From: DATGMS01 sp040905145
GTDB lineage: Bacteria > Bacteroidota > Bacteroidia > Cytophagales > Cyclobacteriaceae
Length of the DNA stretch: 64,000 nt
Direction of reading: 5' to 3'
Assembly: GCA_040905145.1 (NCBI GenBank)
Contig: JBBDSC010000201.1
Coordinates: forward strand, 19,056 to 83,055
Shown here: positions 36,242 to 44,524 of the stretch, piece by piece
Layout of the letters: every line of letters starts with the position of its first letter
Position numbering within the stretch: position 1 is the stretch's first letter
Translations under genes and position numbers: made by a program
The notes under the pieces: generated by a model
Database searches by the model: none
Told to the model about the DNA's origin: nothing
Seen by the model: only the letters and a program-made list of their open reading frames with translations

Positions 36242-38713
36242 TTATTCCGATTTAGTCACCACTGGTTTATGATTAAGTATTTTGTCAATAAATTGGTAGG
36301 ATTCTAATCGAACCTCAGTTGGAAAATCATGTTCGGCAGGGGGATAGCGGACCTGGAGATGATCCATGGCTTCATAAAGACGATAAACTGAATAAATCTC
36401 AGCCATACCTTTTTTGACTCCTTGTGCATCAAAGTTGCTGTCATTTGTGGGGGAATTTGAAAAGAAAGCACGGGGTGCCAGAGAGGCGATTACTGCTGGG
36501 AAATCAAAAGGAATTTTTTCCCCGTCCAGGTTATACTTATCACGGATCAGCGGCATATACCGATCCTGGGCCCAAGGACCCAAACGCCCGCCGTATCTTT
36601 TTGAGGCTTCTTCCCCAATATCATAATAATCAAACGGCGTCCAGCCACAGCTGGATACCACTACTTTTAGGCGGGGATCAAAAGCGCCTACAAATATGGC
36701 ATTGTGCCCTCCAAGGGAATGACCTATCACTCCAATCCGCTCCGGGTCAACATCCGGCCGGGACTGCAACAGATCAATGCTGCGCATGTGATTGAAAATG
36801 GCTTTCATGGTAGCGGATTCATAGCGGTCATTTTCAAAGTCATAATCTTTTAAATCCCCCATGCTGGGATAATCCGGGGCGATGGCTACATAGCCTCTTT
36901 GGGCCAGTTCTTTGGCCAGGGCACGATTTGATAAAGGGCTTTTACCGTCCACCAATTGTTTTCCAAGGTCGCCTGTTCCGTGAAGGACAAGCATGGCAGC
37001 CAATTTTTTTGGCGTACCCTTTTGGTGCGGCACATATAAATAAGCGGGAAGTTCTTCGTTTTCCGCCACGGTAAAGCTGATGTTGTGACGGGTATAATGT
37101 TCTTCTTTTTTGCTATCCAGAATTTGTATATCAAGAGGAGGTAAGTTTGTACGGTCGGGCAATGGGCCCATGACCTTTTGCATGTTTTCCAATATCTGCG
37201 TACTTTTCAGCTTCCAATCAGCGGTAGTTTCGACCACGCTTTTTTTGCCGTTGGAATCTTTATAAGATAACAAATCAGAAGGTGAGCCTTCCGATGGGAT
37301 AGAATCATGTAAAAGTTTCCGAACGGCATCCATAATGATGGGCTCGGCTTCGGCCGTCACGGGACTCACATTGATTTCATAGCCTCCTTGTTCGTAAGCA
37401 GCCGAATGTCCAATGTAAAAGGGTCCATAGTCCCCATAAGCTGCCATGGCCACAAATAAATCCGGCCTTTCTGCTTTGGCGGCCAGCTGGTATTCCACGA
37501 ACAGTTCACCCGGCATGTGAAGGATACGGGCAGGACCAATCTTCAGGCTGCCCAAGTCGATTTTTTTGCCTGCCTTAACCCTTTCCAGCCATGCCAGTTT
37601 AATCATGTTGTTGGTTAAGAACCGATATCCCTCTGTCTTCATCTGGGTCTCCATTTCTTCCAGGTTGTTTTTAGGAGGTAATGATACCGGCTCAACTGTC
37701 CAAGCCACATCATTGGCAGAGATGGCGTGACGTTGGGTGCCCTCCCAAGCCCTTTTCATTCCATCCGCCAGGCGTTCGGCCAGGAGGAGCCGGTTTTCGT
37801 GGGAGCCGTCATTGTATTTACCTGCGGTGACATTGGCTCCGGCGCCATTAAAATGAACGTGGAGGGCATCGGGTACAGCAAGTTGGCGGAAAAAACGGGC
37901 CACTCCGGGAAAATCGGGATTGGCCACTTTAGTGAGATAGTAGCTTTGAGGATGTACTGCATAGTAACTCAGCACGGATACCGGTTGATCGCCGTTCCAG
38001 AAACTCACCAACTGAACCATGGGATCGATCAGCCCTTCCGGTTCCGCGCGCATGGCCGAATCCCTGGTGGAAGAAGTCCTGGAAAATATCACTTTTCCGT
38101 CAGGTCCCAAGATCCGGCGGTTAGAGGCTACCTTGTGTACGGGTGCCTCCCCCAATCCAAGGTGTGTTACAGGTTGTGTCTGGGTAAGGGCTACTTTTAC
38201 CGCCGCTTCGAGGCGTCGGATTACTTCATGGTCAAAACTGCTTTCAAAACCTGCGGGATCAAGGCCTGCTTTCAGGAGGATCTTTTCCGCTCCGAAATCA
38301 GAAACAGGGGCATCATGTTGATGCAGGGTATGTACAGCCACCCGCTCCGGATCTGTCCCCGCAGCCTTGGCAATTGCTGACTTGAAAGCATCCTGGCTTT
38401 CATTGGCTATGCCGATCCAATCCACCGCACAGAGTACAATGGGCTGGCCTGCACCCATTAAAATAATGCCCTTTGCCCGTAAACCCAAATCCCAGGAATT
38501 GGCTGTGGAATCATAAGCCAAGGGACTGCCGATCGGTGGGGTGGCATCTATATCAAAAGTCGCGATTTTTAAGGTATTAGGAGAAGGTTTATCCAGGCCG
38601 TCCTTTTCCTGAAAACCATAGACTTGAGGAAAGATCAGGAATATAAATACCCAAGAAAGCATGTACTTGAAGTCAATGGAGAAAAGTTTGGGAAGTATGG
38701 TAGTCTTTTTCAT
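36242..38713 (-). CDS. Ceramidase-like domain fused to an alpha/beta-hydrolase (esterase)
   Basis: 823 residues with a Sec signal (about 15-33). Residues about 45-470 look like a neutral/alkaline ceramidase N-domain: CAVDWIGIANE near 95, HTLHQHDAP with zinc His near 128-133, YYAVHPQSYYL near 251 and HFNGAGANVT near 287. Residues about 500-823 form a dienelactone-hydrolase/acetyl-xylan-esterase-like domain: LVLHGTGDLGKQ near 576, IGHSLGGHNA with Ser666, and AEHDFP with His795. The catalytic Asp is less certain. Two unrelated hydrolase folds, amidase and esterase, in one exported protein is unusual. Confidence 0.82.
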   Translation of the reverse strand: MKKTTILPKLFSIDFKYMLSWVFIFLIFPQVYGFQEKDGLDKPSPNTLKIATFDIDATPPIGSPLAYDSTANSWDLGLRAKGIILMGAGQPIVLCAVDWIGIANESQDAFKSAIAKAAGTDPERVAVHTLHQHDAPVSDFGAEKILLKAGLDPAGFESSFDHEVIRRLEAAVKVALTQTQPVTHLGLGEAPVHKVASNRRILGPDGKVIFSRTSSTRDSAMRAEPEGLIDPMVQLVSFWNGDQPVSVLSYYAVHPQSYYLTKVANPDFPGVARFFRQLAVPDALHVHFNGAGANVTAGKYNDGSHENRLLLAERLADGMKRAWEGTQRHAISANDVAWTVEPVSLPPKNNLEEMETQMKTEGYRFLTNNMIKLAWLERVKAGKKIDLGSLKIGPARILHMPGELFVEYQLAAKAERPDLFVAMAAYGDYGPFYIGHSAAYEQGGYEINVSPVTAEAEPIIMDAVRKLLHDSIPSEGSPSDLLSYKDSNGKKSVVETTADWKLKSTQILENMQKVMGPLPDRTNLPPLDIQILDSKKEEHYTRHNISFTVAENEELPAYLYVPHQKGTPKKLAAMLVLHGTGDLGKQLVDGKSPLSNRALAKELAQRGYVAIAPDYPSMGDLKDYDFENDRYESATMKAIFNHMRSIDLLQSRPDVDPERIGVIGHSLGGHNAIFVGAFDPRLKVVVSSCGWTPFDYYDIGEEASKRYGGRLGPWAQDRYMPLIRDKYNLDGEKIPFDFPAVIASLAPRAFFSNSPTNDSNFDAQGVKKGMAEIYSVYRLYEAMDHLQVRYPPAEHDFPTEVRLESYQFIDKILNHKPVVTKSE

Positions 38714-38768
38714 TTGTTTTATTGTAGTAATGGATCAAAAAAAGCTGTTGTGCTATCTGTCCCTTTCT

Positions 38769-39092
38769 TCAATCAATATTCAGTTCAGCCAATTTGGTTT
38801 GGAGATTGGAATTATAAAACACATCGTTTGCATATTTATCAATTAAAATATCCGGGGATTTCACTTTTAATTCTTCCAATAATTCCCATTCGGAAGTATT
38901 CGGAATAGAGATGTTTTCTTTTNNNNNNNNNNNNNNNNNNNNNNNNNNNNNNNNNNNNNNNNNNNNNNNNNNNNNNNNNNNNNNNNNNNNNNNNNNNNNN
39001 NNNNNNNNNNNNNNNNNNNNNNTAAGAAATGACTCATCTTCTATGGCTTGAATGCGCTGGATAAGTATATCTTTCAATTCAGAAGTTCCCAT
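38769..39092 (-). CDS. Small gene(s) crossing an assembly gap, function uncertain
   Basis: The open frame spans 100 N (38923-39022), so its middle is unknown and its two ends may belong to different genes. The N-terminal end, MGTSELKDILIQRIQAIEDE, resembles small antitoxin-like proteins common in this phylum. The C-terminal end, WELLEELKVKSPDILIDK, is hydrophilic and not recognised. Nothing can be said about function. Confidence 0.35.
   Translation of the reverse strand: MGTSELKDILIQRIQAIEDESFLXXXXXXXXXXXXXXXXXXXXXXXXXXXXXXXXXXKENISIPNTSEWELLEELKVKSPDILIDKYANDVFYNSNLQTKLAELNID
38923..39022. other. Assembly gap (100 N)
   Basis: Exactly 100 unknown bases inside the small open frame between the ceramidase-esterase gene and the HiPIP gene. 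True length unknown. Confidence 0.99.
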
Positions 39093-39221
39093 AACAATTC
39101 TCCTAGTATTATTTTCTAATATACGGATATTTACTGATTTATTTCATGGCCTTCCTTGCAACATTCCTTCCTTGCTTTTAAGGGATGCCGAATAGTAGGT
39201 TAGGCTAACAGACTGTACAGA

Positions 39222-39578
39222 TCACACCTGTGGAGCCCAATAAGTACAATAAGCCTCCTCATAAACAGGACCTTTAAACAATAGGCATCCCCCACAATCT
39301 TTATCGGTATTTGATGGAATATAAAGTTGACAGTTGCCGCAAACGCTTTCAGGAATGGGAGACGTCTCTACATAACCTAATTGTTCACGTTTTGCCAACT
39401 CACTTTCACTGAGGCCGGACATATCTTCACAAGGATCTCCTGAAAATGCTTCTTCTGTACTTTCTTCCTTGGATTGGTTGGAATTACAGCTACTGAGCAT
39501 CAATCCGCCCCCTATGAGGAAAGCATTGGCCGCCACACATTTATGGATAAATTTTCTGCGTGAGTTTGTCTTTTTCAT
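39222..39578 (-). CDS. High-potential iron-sulfur protein (HiPIP)-like lipoprotein
   Basis: 118 residues. The N-terminus SRRKFIHKCVAAN has a twin-arginine motif, and LMLSSC gives a lipobox Cys31, so it would be folded and cofactor-loaded before export, then lipid-anchored. The [4Fe-4S] ligands fit the HiPIP pattern: Cys80, Cys83, Cys98 and Cys111 in VCGNC, CLLF and YCTYWAP; an additional Cys95 is present. HiPIPs carry electrons outside the cytoplasm. It neighbours a ThuA-domain gene and a dehydrogenase-like propeller gene, so it might accept electrons from an exported oxidoreductase; this is inference. Confidence 0.8.
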   Translation of the reverse strand: MKKTNSRRKFIHKCVAANAFLIGGGLMLSSCNSNQSKEESTEEAFSGDPCEDMSGLSESELAKREQLGYVETSPIPESVCGNCQLYIPSNTDKDCGGCLLFKGPVYEEAYCTYWAPQV

Positions 39579-39640
39579 GATGATCTGATAATTATTGTTG
39601 AGACAGATTAAGCCATTGATCCAATTGGATATTTATTGTG

Positions 39641-39673
39641 AGACCTTCCAGGTTTTCAAAGACTGGAAGGTCT
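39641..39673. repeat. Palindromic repeat (CCTTCCAGGT family), copy 2
   Basis: AGACCTTCCAG (39641-39651) and CTGGAAGGTCT (39663-39673) around GTTTTCAAAGA. The core matches the arms of the inverted repeat at 29040-29104. It lies just after the ThuA gene stop (minus strand), where a terminator would be expected. Confidence 0.65.
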
Positions 39674-39679
39674 ACTGCT

Positions 39680-40531
39680 TCATTCCAAGTCCAAAGCCCA
39701 ATTGATCCCGTTGATCAGCAGTTTACGGAATTGTGGTACTTCAAAGTCTTTCGGATAGCCAAGAGAGGTATAGAAGACACGGCTTCCTTCAGAATCACGT
39801 GTCCATGCAATGGGTTCTGTCTTATCACCCGCTTTGCCGGTCAGTAATACTTCCGCCTCCTGGTCCAGTAAGGGGGCCACAAGATATACATTGCCTTCGC
39901 TGTGCCATCTAGCGGGTTCAAAGCCCGCTAGAATAGGATGTCCTTTGGCCCCTGGCGCTATGGTCACCTCCGTGCCTAATTCGGTAGGGCCATAACCCCT
40001 GTTTTCGGCGCCCAGGATATCAGGTACAAACTCCCACCAATCCTCATATCCTGCCGGGATTTTTTCCTCACGTACTGAGAAAGCGTGGTTTGCGGTGCGG
40101 ATGCCTACCAGCGGTTTCCCTTGCTTTAGGTAATTTCGGATCATGTCCATTTGCTCGTTTGGCAGGGCTATCCTGCGGCAGAAGACCACCACCAGATCAG
40201 CCTCAGACAACACCGCCAGGCCGGGAAAGCTGAATGCGTGCCTTTCGCCTTTTCCCTGGATTACGGTAACCTGGAATCCCTCTTCCTTTTCCAGCATGTC
40301 CGCAAATGGTGGGATGGTCCTATGGGCTTCGTAGTTGTCTGGATCTTCACTGACGAGAAAAACAATATGGGATTTTTCCCCTGAAGAGGTATTACTTGAA
40401 AAACCATCCGTTATTGTTTGGCTTTGATCCCCTGGTCCATTAGCACCCTGTAAGGAAGGTGCCATCATCGTTACCATAAACGGGATGGCAATAAGCATTT
40501 TCCAATTGTTGATTTTAATGGCTTTGGTCAC
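39680..40531 (-). CDS. ThuA-domain (class I glutamine-amidotransferase-like) protein
   Basis: 283 residues. A hydrophobic N-terminus (about 11-29, MLIAIPFMVTMMAPSLQG) serves as a Sec signal. The ThuA-like flavodoxin/GATase fold follows: HIVFLVSEDPDNYEAH near 55, LADLVVVFCRR-type strand near 108, GKPLVGIRTANHAFS near 138 and the C-terminal PIAWTRDSEGSRVFYTSLG near 240. ThuA proteins occur in trehalose and other sugar loci, and their chemistry is poorly known. Here ThuA keeps the WTR and FYT strands conserved in the family. A gap lies 27 bases upstream, so the promoter is missing. Confidence 0.85.
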   Translation of the reverse strand: MTKAIKINNWKMLIAIPFMVTMMAPSLQGANGPGDQSQTITDGFSSNTSSGEKSHIVFLVSEDPDNYEAHRTIPPFADMLEKEEGFQVTVIQGKGERHAFSFPGLAVLSEADLVVVFCRRIALPNEQMDMIRNYLKQGKPLVGIRTANHAFSVREEKIPAGYEDWWEFVPDILGAENRGYGPTELGTEVTIAPGAKGHPILAGFEPARWHSEGNVYLVAPLLDQEAEVLLTGKAGDKTEPIAWTRDSEGSRVFYTSLGYPKDFEVPQFRKLLINGINWALDLE

Positions 40532-40919
40532 TTTTATTTCTTTGTTAGGTTATTTCATNNNNNNNNNNNNNNNNNNNNNNNNNNNNNNNNNNNNNNNNNN
40601 NNNNNNNNNNNNNNNNNNNNNNNNNNNNNNNNNNNNNNNNNNNNNNNNNNNNNNNNNNTAATATATTTTTCACGGAAAATTGAATAGTGGAACTGATCTT
40701 ATCCACTGTCAGGTCTTGGATTTCTTGACACTTTTTGACCAATAATATCACCCCTTCCGGGGTTCAGATTCATATTATGATCCTGTTCTACAACCTTGTC
40801 AGCCCGCCGGGCTTTAGTGCGGGTGTTCTTTGTCACGTCCTGAATTTAGTTGACTCTTGCCAAATCCCAAAGTCTCCCCATCCCTAAGTCCTTCATTCTT
40901 GGTTCTGCCGACTTCCAAC
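40532..40919. other. Intergenic region with assembly gap
   Basis: 388 bases, of which 40559-40658 are 100 N. A minus-strand open frame ending at the gap (EIQDLTVDKISSTIQF) has some coding look but no recognised family, and could be the end of a transposase or a small gene lost in the gap. A GC-rich hairpin CCCGC...GCGGG lies near 40803-40822. Nothing else is supported. Confidence 0.4.
40559..40658. other. Assembly gap (100 N)
   Basis: Exactly 100 unknown bases upstream of the ThuA gene on the minus strand. True length unknown. Confidence 0.99.
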
Positions 40920-43028
40920 TTATTCACTTTCCACCAAATCCCTCCATTCCTGAATCACTTCCTCGACTTCCATATTGGAATAATCTTCCGGGCTTTTTAA
41001 ATTTTCTTTTATCTTAGGTGAGGCGGATTTTTCCAAGCCCTTGGCAAAGCCTCTTATCCCTGCCCTTTGCCATGCTTCTTCTTCTTCCAAAGCTGAAGAA
41101 AGCAGGTCAAAGTAGGCATTTACTTGTTCCTTTTGATTTCGGGAGCCAATTACGTGCGAAAAATCCTCAAAGAAGGAAAGTTTGGCTTCTTCTGCTCCCT
41201 CGAAGAAAGAATTATTTTTCAGTAGCACATCAAGAAGCGCAATAGAAGATCCGGCCTCTGAACTGAGCACGGCTCTTTTAAACCATTGATTTTGGCCATA
41301 TTGCTCCACTATCCGGGCCAACGCATTCACTACCTCGGGTCCGGAAAACTCTCCCAAGCTTAGACTTGTCTGAAAGGCCACCTGAACCGAAGAATCGCTG
41401 GCACTCTCCAAAAGAAGGGGCAAGTTTTCCGGGAATCTTTCGGAGAGTATGATTCCATGTTTCCGTACGCCGGGATGCGGATCCTTCATTGCCTGCTGGA
41501 CAATCGATGCACTAAGGGCGTCCAAACCTTCCAGCACATAGAGTGCATGCACACGGGCCCTTGGATCATCATTTTCTTCAAATAAAGATTGTACAGCAGG
41601 GACTACCGAAGCATCCTGTTTTTCCAGAATGAGCCTTTGGGCCTGAAGGCGCCACCACTGGTTGGGGTGGGCAAGGAGCGCTACATATTCAGCGGTGGGT
41701 TTATTGTCCAACTGGGGATTTGAAACTTCCCTTTGGTTTTCATTGGCAGGTTTTATTCTGTAGATCCGTCCATGTTCGCTTCCGTTTAGGAAATCCATAT
41801 CTTCTTTCAGGTCATCAGGAATGGAGACCGGGGTTTCGATATGTTGCCTGTACATATCTATGACATATAGATAGCCGTCCGGGCCAACAGTGAAATTTGC
41901 AGGTCTGAACCAAGGGTCAGTGGAAGCAAGAAATTCTTTGTTTTTTTCTTCCTCAGCACGGCTTGCCACAAAGGTAGGATCATCGGCACGTGGGGTAAGA
42001 ACATCCCTGTGTATCAGGTTTCCGGCTACCTCTCCGGTAAAAATGTTCCCGTAAAATTCTTCCGGAAATGCATCTCCCGTATAGATGGTCCCCCCCGAGG
42101 CTCCGGTGAAATGGTCTTCGGCATATTCGGTCCTGTCCAGGTTCTGTTCTTGGTAGGTTTCGTTACGTCGTCGGGTACGTTCAGCTCTCCAGTAGGGCGG
42201 GGGAGTCTCCTGGAACATGATGAGGTCATGATCTGAGATGTTGGTGGTAGAAGTAGTGGAGGGGAGATGATCATGTCTGAACATATACCTCCTCGGGATC
42301 ACGGCATGTTGGATATGGATGGTGTTTTGGGTAAAGAAACGGTTCCCATAGTCATCCATGGTCAGGCCAAACTGAGCCGGTCCCGTGGTCTTTTCATATT
42401 GTCCGCGATCCAATCTGAACCTAAAATCTGCACCACGCATAGATACAGGGGCGGCTTCTGGATCCAAGCTGGAGGTTACCTCTCCAGGTTGGCCGTTATT
42501 GGCGGCATAAATCCAGTTATCAACCCCGAACCTTAAATTGGTGATTTGGGCTTCTGAATTGTTTTCAAAAAAGCCAGAGAAGAGTTCTTCCCTGGAATCC
42601 GCTACAAAATCTCCATCGGTATCCTTGAGGTAATAAATGTGAGGGGCAGAAGTGACGAGCAATCCATCTTTCCAGGGTAGAACGCTGGTCGCTTCGGATA
42701 AATTATCAGCAAAAACAGTAGACTCATCAATTTTCCCGTCACCGTCGGTGTCCCTGAGCAATTTGATTTTACCCTGGCCTTCCCCCGGTTCAGGCTTGTA
42801 GGGATAATCAGGCATCTCTACTACGTAAATGTTGCCTGCTTCATCAAAAACCATGGAGACCGGGTCCCAAACGTGTGGTTCTGCAGCGAACATTTCAATT
42901 TCAAATCCCTCGTGCAGTTGGAAAGTTTCCAGGGCTTCTTCCGGCGATAAAGGGTCGGGATATCGTTTTTCAGCGCAGGAAAAACCCAATAGGATAATGA
43001 AAGCCAATAAGCTGATATTTCTTGGCAT
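40920..43028 (-). CDS. Membrane-bound-dehydrogenase-type propeller protein with HEAT repeats
   Basis: 702 residues from the ATG at 43028; a longer frame to 43082 adds lysine-rich residues before the signal and is not preferred. The lipoprotein signal ends in LLGFSC. Residues about 35-430 form an NHL/sorbosone-dehydrogenase-like propeller typical of the membrane-bound dehydrogenase domain (FAAEPHVWDPVSMVFDEAGN, DTDGDGKIDE, GPDGYLYVIDMYRQHIE). From about 450 come HEAT repeats (ARVHALYVLEGL, PHPGVRKHG). Many members of this family end in a CxxCH cytochrome c domain, which is absent here. Confidence 0.82.
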   Translation of the reverse strand: MPRNISLLAFIILLGFSCAEKRYPDPLSPEEALETFQLHEGFEIEMFAAEPHVWDPVSMVFDEAGNIYVVEMPDYPYKPEPGEGQGKIKLLRDTDGDGKIDESTVFADNLSEATSVLPWKDGLLVTSAPHIYYLKDTDGDFVADSREELFSGFFENNSEAQITNLRFGVDNWIYAANNGQPGEVTSSLDPEAAPVSMRGADFRFRLDRGQYEKTTGPAQFGLTMDDYGNRFFTQNTIHIQHAVIPRRYMFRHDHLPSTTSTTNISDHDLIMFQETPPPYWRAERTRRRNETYQEQNLDRTEYAEDHFTGASGGTIYTGDAFPEEFYGNIFTGEVAGNLIHRDVLTPRADDPTFVASRAEEEKNKEFLASTDPWFRPANFTVGPDGYLYVIDMYRQHIETPVSIPDDLKEDMDFLNGSEHGRIYRIKPANENQREVSNPQLDNKPTAEYVALLAHPNQWWRLQAQRLILEKQDASVVPAVQSLFEENDDPRARVHALYVLEGLDALSASIVQQAMKDPHPGVRKHGIILSERFPENLPLLLESASDSSVQVAFQTSLSLGEFSGPEVVNALARIVEQYGQNQWFKRAVLSSEAGSSIALLDVLLKNNSFFEGAEEAKLSFFEDFSHVIGSRNQKEQVNAYFDLLSSALEEEEAWQRAGIRGFAKGLEKSASPKIKENLKSPEDYSNMEVEEVIQEWRDLVESE

Positions 43029-43093
43029 GTACTTTTTATTTTTTATAGGAATGTTCAATTTATTTCGACTGGGTTTTTGCATTGGATTTTTTA

Positions 43094-44413
43094 TTATTTT
43101 AAGGGATTAGGGATTTTTACCAAATCCTGAATGGTTCTTCCTTGGTGGTCAAAGCGTGCCAAGGTATAGATATGGTTATCTTGACCTATGGCAATGGAAT
43201 TGACATAGGTGGGCCTTGATCCATCGGGATAAAAGACAGGTCCATGATCCTGGTATTTTTGGTTTGGGAGGTTATAGGTGATCAAATGAAGGTTCTCAAT
43301 TCCTCTGGCAGCTCCCTTGGCAATTTGACCCACTCCTTTTATCGGTTTACCCTCCTTATACACAGGGCCTCCGGTGAGGTAATAGATGGTTTGGTTGTCC
43401 GGGGCAAGCTGAAAACCCAAATAACCATAGCTGAACTGGTCAAACATCCCGCTTTTTTTTGAAGGCTCAGAAGCAATTCTTTCCACTATTTCTATTTTTT
43501 TTTGATGTGGATCAAACCGGAACAGGTAACCCGAGTTACCATGTACTCCATAAGCCACTTCCTCATGGGAATGCCAAAATATTTTCCGCCAATTATACCC
43601 CATACTTCCCGGACGGGTAGGGTCGTAGGTACCAAAATAATCCAATCGTAAATCCACTCCTTCGAGTCTTTTAACAGACAGGGAACCCGGGGTAAAAGTA
43701 AAGATGTCTCCTTCCGCTGTGGAATAATATACTGTTCCATCCCCTGGATCCACAAATAAGGACCGGCATAAAGTACGGAAATCCTCACCAGGGTTGCCGG
43801 CTTCCCCCCGTCCGGAAATAGGGCCTAAATGATGGAGTTGTTTATTGTCTATATCATAATGGATAAAATTGCCTGTAGGCCAAGTGATCCCATACAAATG
43901 GGCCCTTTGGGTATCCATGGTCATGGATACCATTCCTTCCCCATCGGGAACAACAGCCAGGTCTTCTATTTCCCCACTGAAAAGATCATAGGAAAGGAAA
44001 TGTCCCCCGGGATACTTTTTATATCCTTGGGGAGGATTTTCCGGTAACCTGTCCATTCCGTTGATCAATTCATAATAACCCACATGGGTGGAAAAATATA
44101 ACTTGCCGTTCCTTTCATAGAAGCGAACATGACTTTTGCCCTGGGGAATGGCCTTTATATCTTTTCCTCCACAAATATCCGTTAAATCAGCTATAAAATT
44201 TATTTGATCGTTTTTTGGATCATACACGTAGAATTGCCCTCCTTTTTCGATGGATTCCGAGGAAAGAACATAATAAATCTTACCATCACTTGCACAGGAA
44301 ATGGCATTATAGGTGTCATGAGCCAGTTCAAACCCTGAATAATAATGTTTTGCCTCTAATGAATGAGGTTTATGCTTTTGCTGCATAGCCAAGTTAAAAT
44401 CAGGCTTATCCAT
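43094..44413 (-). CDS. Beta-propeller-like protein without signal peptide
   Basis: 439 residues. I do not recognise a named family. Regularly spaced strands with YNAISCASDGKIYYVL, LYGITWPTGNFIHYDI, FVDPGDGTVYYSTAEGDI and ISIGQDNHIYTLARF-like blades suggest a six- or seven-bladed propeller. The start MDKPDFNLAMQQKHKPHSLE has no signal sequence, so the protein would be cytoplasmic although its neighbours are exported. Alternatively the true start is further upstream or absent. It lies 65 bases upstream of the dehydrogenase-like gene and 111 bases downstream of the ceramidase-like gene, in the same direction. Confidence 0.68.
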   Translation of the reverse strand: MDKPDFNLAMQQKHKPHSLEAKHYYSGFELAHDTYNAISCASDGKIYYVLSSESIEKGGQFYVYDPKNDQINFIADLTDICGGKDIKAIPQGKSHVRFYERNGKLYFSTHVGYYELINGMDRLPENPPQGYKKYPGGHFLSYDLFSGEIEDLAVVPDGEGMVSMTMDTQRAHLYGITWPTGNFIHYDIDNKQLHHLGPISGRGEAGNPGEDFRTLCRSLFVDPGDGTVYYSTAEGDIFTFTPGSLSVKRLEGVDLRLDYFGTYDPTRPGSMGYNWRKIFWHSHEEVAYGVHGNSGYLFRFDPHQKKIEIVERIASEPSKKSGMFDQFSYGYLGFQLAPDNQTIYYLTGGPVYKEGKPIKGVGQIAKGAARGIENLHLITYNLPNQKYQDHGPVFYPDGSRPTYVNSIAIGQDNHIYTLARFDHQGRTIQDLVKIPNPLK

Positions 44414-44524
44414 GTTTTTCTTTTTTTCTTTTCATTTGGCTAAATCTATTATTCCACCATTACATCATTCCAACTTTTCATTTCACCCTGACAACACCTT
44501 ATAGATCCCTTACCGAATTCCATT

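Noticed and set aside
40545..40751. Open frame crossing the gap at 40559-40658
   Set aside because: Half of it is unknown sequence, and the visible part has no recognised family.
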